Below, in pieces: positions 7,038 through 15,378 of a stretch of DNA of 64,000 nt. The stretch is from Jeotgalibacillus marinus (GTDB lineage Bacteria > Bacillota > Bacilli > Bacillales > Jeotgalibacillaceae): NCBI RefSeq assembly GCF_040801915.1, contig NZ_JBFMIA010000007.1, positions 62,001-126,000 on the forward strand, written 5' to 3'. The notes beneath the pieces are model-generated. The model was not told the DNA's origin and searched no databases. It saw only the letters and a program-made list of their open reading frames with translations. The first letter of the stretch is position 1. The number at the start of each line of letters is the position of its first letter. The translations under genes and the position numbers were made by a program.

Positions 7038-9416
7038 TTACTTCCGCTTTCTCTTGCGGCTTTTTTGATTCTTAGTATTCTTATTCTTTGCGCTCGATGG
7101 AATTCCTTCATAAAACTTTTTCTTTTTCTTCTTTTTTTCAGAAGATGCGACCGTTGGACGTTCGCTACCTGAACGACCTTTGCGTCTACTTTTATCTGGT
7201 CCAGATCCTGAACGTGATCTTCCACCGCCACCTTGAATGACTTTAGCCGTCTCACGACTTTCACGACGTGGTGAACCTTTCATACCAACAATTTCAAAAT
7301 CAATCGCTCGTTCATCTTTGTTTACATTAACAACACGTACAGCGATTTCATCGCCAATACGGAAAACATTTGCTGTGCGTTCTCCGATCATGGCCATATT
7401 TCTGTCGTCAAAACGATAATAATCATCCGTCATATAGCTAACATGGACAAGGCCTTCGATTGTATTAGGTAGCTCAACGAACATTCCAAAGTTTGTGACA
7501 GAGCTAATAACACCATCATACTCTTCACCGATTTTATCAAGCATGTACTCCGCTTTTTTCAATTCGTCTGTTTCACGTTCTGCATCTACCGCTCGTCGTT
7601 CACGACTTGATGTATGTGCAGCAATTTCAGGTAAACGAGAATCCCATTTTTGCTGTGTACGTTCGTCCACTTTTTTCTGGATTAAATACGTTCGAATTAA
7701 GCGGTGAACAATTAAGTCTGGATATCGACGAATTGGCGATGTGAAATGCGTATAAAAATCTGTCGCCAATCCAAAGTGACCTAGGCTTGAATCATCATAT
7801 TTAGCTTGCTGCATTGATCGAAGCATCATCGTTGAAACAACCATTTCTTCTGGTCGACCTTGTACTTCATCCACGATTTCTTGAAGTGCTCGCGGATGTA
7901 TTTCATTTGCGGTACCTTTCACTACTAAGCCAAAATTCGTAATAAACTCAAAGAAACGTTGTAATTTTGCTTCTTTTGGATCTTCGTGAATTCGATAAAT
8001 AAATGGAATGTTCATCCAATGGAAATGTTCTGCAATCGTTTCATTCGCTGCTAGCATAAATTCTTCGATCAACTTTTCACCAACAGATCGTTCGCGAAGA
8101 GCAACATCAGTTGGATGTCCTTCTTCATCAACTAACACTTTTGCTTCTTTAAAATCAAAATCAATTGAGCCGCGTCCCATACGCTTGCCACGTAAAATCG
8201 CAGCGAGAGCTTCCATATCTTTAAACATTGGCACAAGCGGTTCGTATTTTGATACAAGTGCTTCATCATTCTCTTTTAAAATGGCGTTCACGTCTGAATA
8301 CGTCATACGTTCATTTGTCCGAATGACACTTTGGAAAATATCGTGCTTTATAACGCCACCGTTTTGATCGATTTCCATTTCACATGATAGTGTTAAACGA
8401 TCGACTTGTGGGTTCAATGAACAAATCCCATTTGATAAACGATGAGGGATCATAGGAATCACACGATCAACTAAATAAACACTCGTGCCTCGGTCATACG
8501 CTTCTTCATCCAGAGGGGAACCTTCATCTACGTAGTGACTAACGTCTGCAATATGGACACCTAACACGTAATTGCCATTGTCTAATTTTTTCAGTGAAAT
8601 GGCATCATCCAAATCTTTCGCATCTGCACCATCAATCGTGACCGTTATGTCTTCACGTAGATCACGTCGATCTTTTAAATTAGCTGGATCAATTTCATCT
8701 GGTACGTCGTTTGCTTGTTGAAGCACTTCATCTGGAAACTCTACTTCAATGCCATGTTTATGAATAATCGATAAAATATCCACTCCTGGATCATTTTTAT
8801 GTCCAAGAATTTCAATAACTTCCCCTTCAGCACTTTTGCCGCCTTCTGGGTACGATGTAATTTCTACGATTACTTTATGGCCTTCTACAGCACCCTTACT
8901 TTCTTTTTTCGCAATGAAAATGTCACTCGCCATTTTCTTATCATCAGGAATAACAAACCCAAAATTTCTACTTTCTGTGTAGGTGCCGACTACTTGCGTA
9001 ACACCCCGCTCGATGATTCGAACGACGGCCCCTTCCCGTCGATCACCCGATGATTCCTCTGATACACGCACGAGAACAATATCTCCGTGCATTGCATTTC
9101 CCGTTTCATTTGGTGGAATAAAGACATCATTCATATCCGAATCTTCAGGAATTAAGAACGCAAACCCTTTTGCGTGACCAGAAAGTTTACCGCGTACAAG
9201 GTTCATTTTTTCCGGTAATCCATAGCGATTACTTCTCGTTCGCACGACATGTCCTTTTTCTTCAAGTAACACCAATGCTTTTACTAAATCTTTAAAGTCA
9301 TTTGAATCCTCTATTTTAAAAGATTCTTCTAGCTCTTGAATGGTTAAAGGTTTGTACACCTCATCCCTCATAAATAATAGCAGGTTATCCATTAACGTTT
9401 TCATTTGTGCTTCCAT
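7038..9416 (-). CDS. rnr: Ribonuclease R
   Basis: A 792-residue 3'-5' exoribonuclease that degrades structured RNA and takes part in tmRNA-linked turnover of nonstop mRNA. Domains in order are an N-terminal winged helix (about 1-70), cold-shock OB domains (70-220), the RNB catalytic domain with DGADAKDLDDAIS (metal-binding aspartates, about residues 265-280) and an S1 domain (about 640-720). A very basic Lys/Arg/Ser-rich tail covers the last 80 residues. GAGGAGGG lies nine bases before the ATG at 9416. smpB and ssrA follow in the same direction. Confidence 0.97.
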   Translation of the reverse strand: MEAQMKTLMDNLLLFMRDEVYKPLTIQELEESFKIEDSNDFKDLVKALVLLEEKGHVVRTRSNRYGLPEKMNLVRGKLSGHAKGFAFLIPEDSDMNDVFIPPNETGNAMHGDIVLVRVSEESSGDRREGAVVRIIERGVTQVVGTYTESRNFGFVIPDDKKMASDIFIAKKESKGAVEGHKVIVEITSYPEGGKSAEGEVIEILGHKNDPGVDILSIIHKHGIEVEFPDEVLQQANDVPDEIDPANLKDRRDLREDITVTIDGADAKDLDDAISLKKLDNGNYVLGVHIADVSHYVDEGSPLDEEAYDRGTSVYLVDRVIPMIPHRLSNGICSLNPQVDRLTLSCEMEIDQNGGVIKHDIFQSVIRTNERMTYSDVNAILKENDEALVSKYEPLVPMFKDMEALAAILRGKRMGRGSIDFDFKEAKVLVDEEGHPTDVALRERSVGEKLIEEFMLAANETIAEHFHWMNIPFIYRIHEDPKEAKLQRFFEFITNFGLVVKGTANEIHPRALQEIVDEVQGRPEEMVVSTMMLRSMQQAKYDDSSLGHFGLATDFYTHFTSPIRRYPDLIVHRLIRTYLIQKKVDERTQQKWDSRLPEIAAHTSSRERRAVDAERETDELKKAEYMLDKIGEEYDGVISSVTNFGMFVELPNTIEGLVHVSYMTDDYYRFDDRNMAMIGERTANVFRIGDEIAVRVVNVNKDERAIDFEIVGMKGSPRRESRETAKVIQGGGGRSRSGSGPDKSRRKGRSGSERPTVASSEKKKKKKKFYEGIPSSAKNKNTKNQKSRKRKRK

Positions 9417-9455
9417 TGACGTATTCCCTCCTCTACAACATTTTCAATTGTATTC

Positions 9456-10208
9456 TTATTTTTCAACAGTCCAGTCAAGCGAGTCTAAAAATCTCAACAC
9501 GTCCTGATGAAGCTGTTCTTTTTCTTTATCAAGCGTAATGACATGTCCAGATTCTTCATACCATTTCAACTTTTTTTGATCGGTTTCAACACCATCATAA
9601 ATGATGTTCGCCGAGTCCGTGTTGATCATGTGATCGTGTCGTCCTTGTACAACAAACGTTGGCGTGTAAATCATATCAACTGAATCGCGCACGTCTCCAA
9701 TTAATTTTTGTAACGCCTGCAGTGTATTCATCGGCGTTTGGGCAAAATCCTTCATTTCTTTTTCGATTTGATCGTCATCTTTACCTTCGTATTTTTTAAA
9801 CTCACGTGCATATTCTAAAACGCCTTTGTACATGACTTCTTCGCTTTTTATGTACATTGGAGCACACATCGATACAATACCCTTCACAGGTACAGTGTAA
9901 CCCAATTTCAGTGAAAATACGCCTCCCATAGAAAGACCAGCCACTGCAATTTCTTCATAGCCCTGACTTTTTAAATGATCATAGCCTTTCATCACGTCTT
10001 TCCACCAATCCTTAGGACCCGTTTTAACAAGTTCTTCGGGTGGTACACCGTGTCCTTTGTAGTGAGGGGCATGAGATGTATAGCCATTCTTCTCTAAAAA
10101 CCGACCGAGCATACGTACATCTGACGAATTCCCCGTGAAGCCGTGTAGGAGCAAAACCGCTCGCTTGCCACCTTCAAAGAAAAATGGCTTTGGTAAATTT
10201 AATTTCAT
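9456..10208 (-). CDS. Carboxylesterase, Est30/YvaK type
   Basis: A 250-residue alpha/beta hydrolase with the oxyanion segment LLLHGFTGN, nucleophile elbow GLSMGG and C-terminal catalytic His in SGHVITLD. The acid residue is probably in the QGRHDHMI segment. The whole chain follows the pattern of Geobacillus Est30, which hydrolyses short and medium-chain carboxylic esters in the cytoplasm. The start at 10208 has CAGGAGTG at proper spacing; the frame continues to 10238 but without a site. It sits between secG and rnr, as YvaK does in B. subtilis. Confidence 0.92.
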   Translation of the reverse strand: MKLNLPKPFFFEGGKRAVLLLHGFTGNSSDVRMLGRFLEKNGYTSHAPHYKGHGVPPEELVKTGPKDWWKDVMKGYDHLKSQGYEEIAVAGLSMGGVFSLKLGYTVPVKGIVSMCAPMYIKSEEVMYKGVLEYAREFKKYEGKDDDQIEKEMKDFAQTPMNTLQALQKLIGDVRDSVDMIYTPTFVVQGRHDHMINTDSANIIYDGVETDQKKLKWYEESGHVITLDKEKEQLHQDVLRFLDSLDWTVEK

Positions 10209-10373
10209 CGTTCTATTCACTCCTGTATGTATAATCAAATGATATCTTAATCTTAGTAGACAGTAGGGTGGAATGCTATTTTTTGTTTGAAGGGTGAAGT
10301 TATTTACATTCGATTGTCGGTGGGGAGAGTGTTCTGCATTTTTGAAACATACTTCTACCGTTCAAGCTCAGTC

Positions 10374-10407
10374 AACAAAAAAACCTGACCAATTTAGTTT
10401 GATCAGG
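10374..10407 (-). terminator. secG terminator
   Basis: CCTGATCA pairs with TGGTCAGG (one G-U) on the minus strand and is followed by seven T residues, 12 bases after the secG stop. Confidence 0.8.
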
Positions 10408-10418
10408 GCCTGTGTTTA

Positions 10419-10652
10419 TTATTTTACAACGAAAGCAACCGAAATAGTTAACACAAAAAACAACACCGAAAGTACGATTGTAATACGGCTCAACACTAGG
10501 TCTAGTCCTCGAGCTTTCTGTTTGCCAAACAATTGTTCAGCACCACCTGAGATCGCTCCTGAAAGACCAGCACTTTTACCGGATTGCAACAATACAACCA
10601 CAATCAACGAGATACATGTAATAACCAGCAAAACTGTTAATAAAGTTTCCAT
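10419..10652 (-). CDS. secG: Preprotein translocase subunit SecG
   Basis: A 77-residue protein with two membrane helices (about residues 3-22 and 55-75) separated by the family motif LLQSGKSAGLSGAISGGAEQLFGKQKARG. It assists SecYEG during SecA-driven export. The ATG at 10652 follows AGGAGGTGG; the in-frame TTG upstream overlaps that binding site and is unlikely to be used. The position before the esterase and rnr matches other Bacilli. Confidence 0.96.
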   Translation of the reverse strand: METLLTVLLVITCISLIVVVLLQSGKSAGLSGAISGGAEQLFGKQKARGLDLVLSRITIVLSVLFFVLTISVAFVVK

Positions 10653-10670
10653 AAGTCCCACCTCCTGCAA

Positions 10671-11139
10671 CGAACATCACAATGAAGCAATTTTACCATA
10701 GCCGCGTAGGTTAAACAATCTTTCTTTTTTGAAGACTAAAGCACGAGTTGTAGTGGAGAGGACGCGGGAAAATTAGATCGCTCATTCTGCGTTTATCGAT
10801 TAACCTTTTCAACCTCCATCATGCCCTCTCTAAAGTAAACACAAACACATGATTCAAAATAAAATAGTCCGGCTCATACACAATATATAAAGATCTAAAC
10901 TTTCCTCGACTCTGCGTACATCGTTGATCTTGGGAACACTTGTCAACTTAACGATATAGTTTATTCCTAACAAGGATAGAGAATTCATTCTAGGGTAAAA
11001 GTGCTCCCTTTAATACATCTTACCCTCGTTGTGCTGAAGTCAATCTTCTCCTTCAGGAATTCCACAGCAACGCCACTTCCTTCTAAGACTTCTGTACAAT
11101 TCATAGACTAACTTTAAACGATGTAAAGTTAAACAAATT
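10671..11139. other. Non-coding stretch between secG and the deacetylase
   Basis: About 470 bases without a credible gene. Only short frames without binding sites or family features are present. The sequence must hold the secG promoter near its left end; I could not single out a convincing box pair. Confidence 0.5.
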
Positions 11140-11175
11140 AAAAGAAAGTGTCTCTCTTTGATCGAAAGAACACTT
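11140..11175 (-). terminator. Possible terminator of the LysM-deacetylase gene
   Basis: AAGTGT and ACACTT flank an inner TCTTT/AAAGA pairing with a small bulge, and T-rich sequence follows on the minus strand. It lies about 75 bases past the stop. Confidence 0.45.
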
Positions 11176-11248
11176 CCCTTTTACCACCGTTTTTTCTTTT
11201 AATCTATCTTTCATTCACAAAACCATTCCAAAAACAAGTAAAAAAATC

Positions 11249-11998
11249 TCATGCAGTTGGAAACTGTAGTGGAGGCAAATCCTCAGTAAGTCTTCTAAAT
11301 TCATACCCACTTGAGATTAAAGAATCCAATAATAAAGGTAAATATTGAGTTGTATATAAATAGTCATGCATTAAAACAACAGCATTTGAAGTAGGATCAA
11401 GTGCCTCTAATTGCTCAATCGTATGATTGACATACCTTTCATCTTGATATCTCCAATCTTCGGTATCGACATTCCAATCCCACATTTTATATCCTCTTTC
11501 GGCTACAGCCTGCTTATATTCATCTGTCATACCAGGAGAGCTTCCGTAAGGGGTTCGAATTAAATACGATGTAACACCTGTAATCTCACGTAATGTTTCT
11601 TGAGCCTGATCCATCTCACCAAGAACAGACTCTTTCGAGGCATAAAACACTTCATTATCGTGAGTGACCCCATGAAGACCTACCGAATGACCTTCCGCCA
11701 CCATCCTTCTTACTAAATCTGGGTAACTTCTCATATTTCCATCAAGCATAAAAAAAGTCGCTTTTATGTTATGATTTCTAAATTTTTCTAGTAACAATAA
11801 CATAAGCTCTGTACTAATTCCACCAGGACCGTCATCAACTGTTAAATAAACAACTTTTTTCACAATGATCATCATACCGGGCGAAAGAACATTCGGATTT
11901 GTAATTTGAGGGTTCATATTGATTAGCTCTTGTAATGTGAGACCGAACCTTTGGGCAATCGCCCATAATGTATCACCTGGAACAACTGTATAATACAT
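11249..11998 (-). CDS. LysM-polysaccharide deacetylase (NodB) fusion
   Basis: A 249-residue protein. Residues 2-46 form one LysM domain (YTVVPGDTLWAIAQRFG, then LINMNPQI), which binds GlcNAc-containing glycans. The rest is a NodB carbohydrate esterase with TVDDGP, the metal-binding HGVTHD, the RTPYGSS loop, WDWNVDTEDW and LMHDY. This points to deacetylation of peptidoglycan or spore glycan. The ATG at 11998 follows AAGGAGG; the upstream extension is basic and without a site. No signal peptide is visible, which is odd for a wall enzyme and recalls mother-cell-made spore coat or cortex proteins. Confidence 0.9.
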   Translation of the reverse strand: MYYTVVPGDTLWAIAQRFGLTLQELINMNPQITNPNVLSPGMMIIVKKVVYLTVDDGPGGISTELMLLLLEKFRNHNIKATFFMLDGNMRSYPDLVRRMVAEGHSVGLHGVTHDNEVFYASKESVLGEMDQAQETLREITGVTSYLIRTPYGSSPGMTDEYKQAVAERGYKMWDWNVDTEDWRYQDERYVNHTIEQLEALDPTSNAVVLMHDYLYTTQYLPLLLDSLISSGYEFRRLTEDLPPLQFPTA

Positions 11999-12143
11999 AC
12001 TCTTGAACCTCCTTTTTATCCTATTCATATGAATAGGATAAAAAGATGATGATCAATTTCGTAAGACTCAAATTAAACTGCTCTTTGATCCAAACCGTTT
12101 ATTAGTATTTTTTAACGATCAAACATGTCCACTACACTCAAAA

Positions 12144-12172
12144 TTGTCAAACTAATATAATCGTAATAAAAT
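12144..12172 (+). promoter_or_regulatory. Predicted promoter of the ABC exporter operon
   Basis: TTGTCA (12144-12149) and TAAAAT (12167-12172) with a 17-base spacer, 47 bases before the ATPase start. Confidence 0.5.
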
Positions 12173-12183
12173 AGAGCTAATAA

Positions 12184-12203
12184 TTGACTGACAATTATGT
12201 CAA
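12184..12203. promoter_or_regulatory. Inverted repeat, possible operator of the ABC exporter
   Basis: TTGAC and GTCAA flank a 10-base spacer just downstream of the predicted transcription start and before the ribosome binding site AGAGGTGAAG. A repressor site is plausible; no regulator gene lies next to it. Confidence 0.35.
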
Positions 12204-12218
12204 AAGAGGTGAAGACTG

Positions 12219-13175
12219 ATGGGCGGAACCATCCATGTTGAAAATGTTATAAAGACATTTAAGGGGAATGTACAAGCTGTGAAAGGAGTATCGTTTGATA
12301 TAGGAGATGGGGAGTTTTTTGCTTTTTTAGGTCCAAATGGTGCAGGGAAATCAACCACTGTCCAAATGCTTACTACACTGATCAAACCGACTTCAGGACA
12401 GCTTACGGTAGCTGGATTTGATGTCCGCAAAGATCCTGAGAAAGTACGACTAGAAATCGGTGTTGCCCTTCAGGAAACAGGAATTGATCCTGATTTAAAA
12501 GGAATTGAGTTGCTTGAATTTCAAGCACGTTTATTCGGATTTTCTAAAAAGAGTGCACGGATCCGCGCTGAAGAACTGCTAGAATTAGTTGGACTTACGG
12601 AGGACGCTGATCGATTGAGTGGAAAATACTCTGGTGGTATGAGAAGAAGACTTGATCTAGCGATGACACTTGTTCACCAACCAAAAATACTTTTTCTAGA
12701 TGAACCGACAACTGGACTTGATCCATCAAACCGTCAAACAATTTGGAAGGAAATTAAACGGCTTAATAAAGAAGAAGGAACAACTATTTTCCTGACTACA
12801 CAATATTTAGAGGAGGCTGACCAGTTAGCTGATCGCATTTCGATTATCAATAAAGGAGAAATTGTTGCCACTGGAACGACTAATGAATTAAAACGCACAT
12901 TCGGTTTTGATGCAATTTTCCTCCAATTTGAAACAGAGGAACAAGCTCAAAAAGCTCACTATGCCACAAATCATTTAGGTCGCAATGTAGAACTCGTGAA
13001 AAATGAGCTGACCATATTCGCTGAAAATGGGACGACACTATTGGTTGAACTGATCCGTTTATTAGGTGATCAACAGCTTTATCCAACGACTCTTAACGTA
13101 CAGCCACCTTCACTTGATGATGTGTTCATCCAAGTAACGAAAGAACAAGAAAAGGAAGGTGTCGCATATGAATGA
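12219..13175 (+). CDS. ABC transporter ATP-binding protein, DrrA type
   Basis: A 318-residue ATPase with Walker A GPNGAGKST (about residue 38), a Q-loop near GVALQETG, the signature SGGMRRRLDLA, Walker B ILFLDEPTTGLDP and a switch region. In this protein the position after TT holds Q (TTQYLEEAD) where most ABC ATPases have the H-loop His; this is usual in DrrA-like exporters. A C-terminal DrrA-type domain follows. It energises the membrane protein encoded by the next gene, with which it overlaps by 8 bases. The likely substrate is a drug, lipid or peptide, but cannot be told from sequence. Confidence 0.93.
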   Translation: MGGTIHVENVIKTFKGNVQAVKGVSFDIGDGEFFAFLGPNGAGKSTTVQMLTTLIKPTSGQLTVAGFDVRKDPEKVRLEIGVALQETGIDPDLKGIELLEFQARLFGFSKKSARIRAEELLELVGLTEDADRLSGKYSGGMRRRLDLAMTLVHQPKILFLDEPTTGLDPSNRQTIWKEIKRLNKEEGTTIFLTTQYLEEADQLADRISIINKGEIVATGTTNELKRTFGFDAIFLQFETEEQAQKAHYATNHLGRNVELVKNELTIFAENGTTLLVELIRLLGDQQLYPTTLNVQPPSLDDVFIQVTKEQEKEGVAYE

Positions 13176-13959
13176 TCAAAAGGGATCTTTTGTTGGAGAT
13201 ACAGTCGTCATGACCAAAAGAAGTCTTATCACCATTTTGCGAAATCCTTTGATTTTCATTCCAAACCTTGCGATCAGTATGTTTTTTTTGTTTGTATATG
13301 AAGCTGGACTTAGTGGTATTGCCAATCTTCCAGCATTTGAAGGGGCAAATTATTTAGCTTTTATTTTACCTGTTTCCATTGTTTCTGCTGCCATTGGTGG
13401 AGCAGGTGGAGCCGGGCAAGCACTCGTTAAGGATTTGGATAATGGATTTTTTTCTCGTATTCTTTTAACACCCACTTCTCGGTTGGCTATCGTGTTAGGT
13501 CCCATTATTGCTGGGATGATTCAGCTCGTTGTTCAAGCCGCGTTGATCATCGCTGTCGGTTTTTTGTTGGGTCTTGAAGTGGCTGGTGGAACACTCGGCG
13601 TCTTTATCGTCCTATTGCTCACACTTGGTTGGGGATTAGCATTTGCAGGTTATTCAGTTGGCATTGCATTGCGAGCAAAAAATGCACAATCTGCTCAAGC
13701 CGGAACGTTTATTTTCTTTCCCTTAATTTTTCTCAGTACAACATTTGTACCTTATGAACTAATTGAAGCACAATGGCTAAAGGTTGCGGCAACTCTTAAC
13801 CCTGTCACCTACTTATTCGAAGCCATGCGTACCATCCTTATCGACGGTTTTGGTGAACCATGGCCCATCATCCTCGGTTTCATTGTAATTGGAGGTCTAT
13901 GTGTCATCACAATCACATTCTCTGCCATTTCTGCAAAGCGAGCAGTGAGTACTGATTAA
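13168..13959 (+). CDS. ABC-2 type exporter permease, DrrB type
   Basis: A 263-residue integral membrane protein with six predicted helices. A cytoplasmic amphipathic start (MTKRSLITILRNP) is followed by a helix near FIPNLAISMFFLFVYEAG, a conserved loop LLTPTSRLAIVLG, and SVGIALRAKNAQSAQ. This is the ABC2_membrane (DrrB/NodJ-like) layout. The ATG at 13168 follows AAGGAAGGTG and lies inside the end of the ATPase gene, so translation is coupled. The pair forms a self-contained exporter unit ended by a strong terminator. Confidence 0.9.
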   Translation: MNDQKGSFVGDTVVMTKRSLITILRNPLIFIPNLAISMFFLFVYEAGLSGIANLPAFEGANYLAFILPVSIVSAAIGGAGGAGQALVKDLDNGFFSRILLTPTSRLAIVLGPIIAGMIQLVVQAALIIAVGFLLGLEVAGGTLGVFIVLLLTLGWGLAFAGYSVGIALRAKNAQSAQAGTFIFFPLIFLSTTFVPYELIEAQWLKVAATLNPVTYLFEAMRTILIDGFGEPWPIILGFIVIGGLCVITITFSAISAKRAVSTD

Positions 13960-13989
13960 CACTTTCCGCTGACTGAGCCCTTTAGCGAA

Positions 13990-14032
13990 CGAAAAAACAC
14001 CGCTCCCTCATTCAGGTCGCGGTGTTTTTGGT
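13990..14032. terminator. Bidirectional terminator between ABC operon and eno
   Basis: AAACACCGC pairs with GCGGTGTTT around a 15-base loop. T-runs are present on both sides in the respective strands, as fits two convergent operons. Confidence 0.85.
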
Positions 14033-14062
14033 GTTTGCTGAGCACGGGCCAAGCAAACGGTG

Positions 14063-15355
14063 TTAGCGTAGGTTATAAAATGTTTTAGCACCTAGGTACT
14101 CAGCTGTTTCAGCAAGTTGATCTTCGATGCGAAGAAGCTGGTTGTATTTAGCTACACGGTCTGTACGTGATGGTGCACCTGTTTTGATTTGACCAGCGTT
14201 TGTTGCAACTGCGATGTCAGCGATTGTTGCGTCTTCTGTTTCACCAGAACGGTGAGAGATTACAGCTGTGTATCCTGCACGCTTCGCCATTTCGATTGCA
14301 TCAAATGTTTCAGTCAATGTACCGATTTGGTTTACTTTGATTAGGATTGAGTTACCGATTCCTTGCTCAATTCCTTGAGAAAGTTTTGTTGTGTTTGTTA
14401 CGAACAAGTCATCACCAACAAGTTGTACACGGTCACCAAGACGTTCTGTTAAAAGCTTGAAGCCATCCCAGTCGTTTTCGTCAAGACCGTCTTCAATTGA
14501 TACGATAGGGTACTTGTCAGACATTTCAGCGTACCAGTCAACCATTTCAGCCGATGTTTTCACAACGCCTTCGCCTGATAAGTGGTAATTGCCGTCTTCT
14601 TTGTTGTAAATTTCAGAAGCAGCTACGTCCATTGCAAGAAGAACTTCTTCTCCTGGTTTGTAGCCAGCTTTTTCGATTGCTTCGATGATTGTTGAAAGTG
14701 CTTCTTCGTTTGAACCAAGGTTTGGAGCAAATCCACCTTCATCGCCTACTGCTGTGTTAAGACCTTTACCTTGAAGAACTGATTTAAGTGCATGGAAGAT
14801 TTCTGCGCCCATGCGTAAGCCTTCACGGAATGATTCAGCGCCGACAGGCATAACCATGAATTCTTGAATATCAACATTGTTATCAGCGTGCTCGCCACCG
14901 TTTACGATGTTCATCATTGGAACCGGTAGTTGCTTCGAGTTGAATCCACCAAGATATTGATAAAGTGGCAGGTCAAGATAATCAGCAGCTGCATGCGCAA
15001 CAGCCATTGATACGCCTAGAATAGCGTTAGCGCCTAGTTTACCTTTGTTGTCAGTGCCATCAAGTGTGATCATAGCTTTGTCTACTGACACTTGATCAAG
15101 TACTGAATAGCTATCGATTAATTCAGGAGCGATCACGCTGTTCACGTTATCGACTGCTTTAAGAACGCCTTTACCTAAATAACGTCCTTTGTCTCCGTCG
15201 CGTAGTTCAACTGCTTCGTGCTCACCAGTTGACGCGCCCGATGGAACAAGTGCACGGCCAAATGCGCCGCTTTCTGTGTAAACTTCCACTTCTATTGTTG
15301 GATTGCCGCGTGAATCAAGGATTTCGCGTGCATAAACATCTGTAATAAATGGCAT
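14063..15355 (-). CDS. eno: Enolase
   Basis: A 430-residue glycolytic enzyme converting 2-phosphoglycerate to phosphoenolpyruvate. It shows the N-terminal ILDSRGNPTIEVEV, SGASTGEHEAVELRDGD, the metal ligands in LLAMDVAASE and SIEDGLDENDW, LVGDDLFVTN, the catalytic Lys in ILIKVNQIGTLTE and SHRSGETED. The length matches Bacillus enolase. It is the last gene of the cggR operon, 24 bases after gpmI. In B. subtilis enolase is also associated with the RNA degradosome-like network. Confidence 0.98.
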   Translation of the reverse strand: MPFITDVYAREILDSRGNPTIEVEVYTESGAFGRALVPSGASTGEHEAVELRDGDKGRYLGKGVLKAVDNVNSVIAPELIDSYSVLDQVSVDKAMITLDGTDNKGKLGANAILGVSMAVAHAAADYLDLPLYQYLGGFNSKQLPVPMMNIVNGGEHADNNVDIQEFMVMPVGAESFREGLRMGAEIFHALKSVLQGKGLNTAVGDEGGFAPNLGSNEEALSTIIEAIEKAGYKPGEEVLLAMDVAASEIYNKEDGNYHLSGEGVVKTSAEMVDWYAEMSDKYPIVSIEDGLDENDWDGFKLLTERLGDRVQLVGDDLFVTNTTKLSQGIEQGIGNSILIKVNQIGTLTETFDAIEMAKRAGYTAVISHRSGETEDATIADIAVATNAGQIKTGAPSRTDRVAKYNQLLRIEDQLAETAEYLGAKTFYNLR

Positions 15356-15378
15356 GTAAGTAGTCTCCTTTTAAATGA

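Noticed and set aside
11148..11348. Plus-strand frame at the end of the LysM-deacetylase gene
   Set aside because: It overlaps the 3' coding part of a well-supported gene in another frame.
12880..13086. Minus-strand frame within the exporter ATPase gene
   Set aside because: Shadow of a clear ABC ATPase reading frame.
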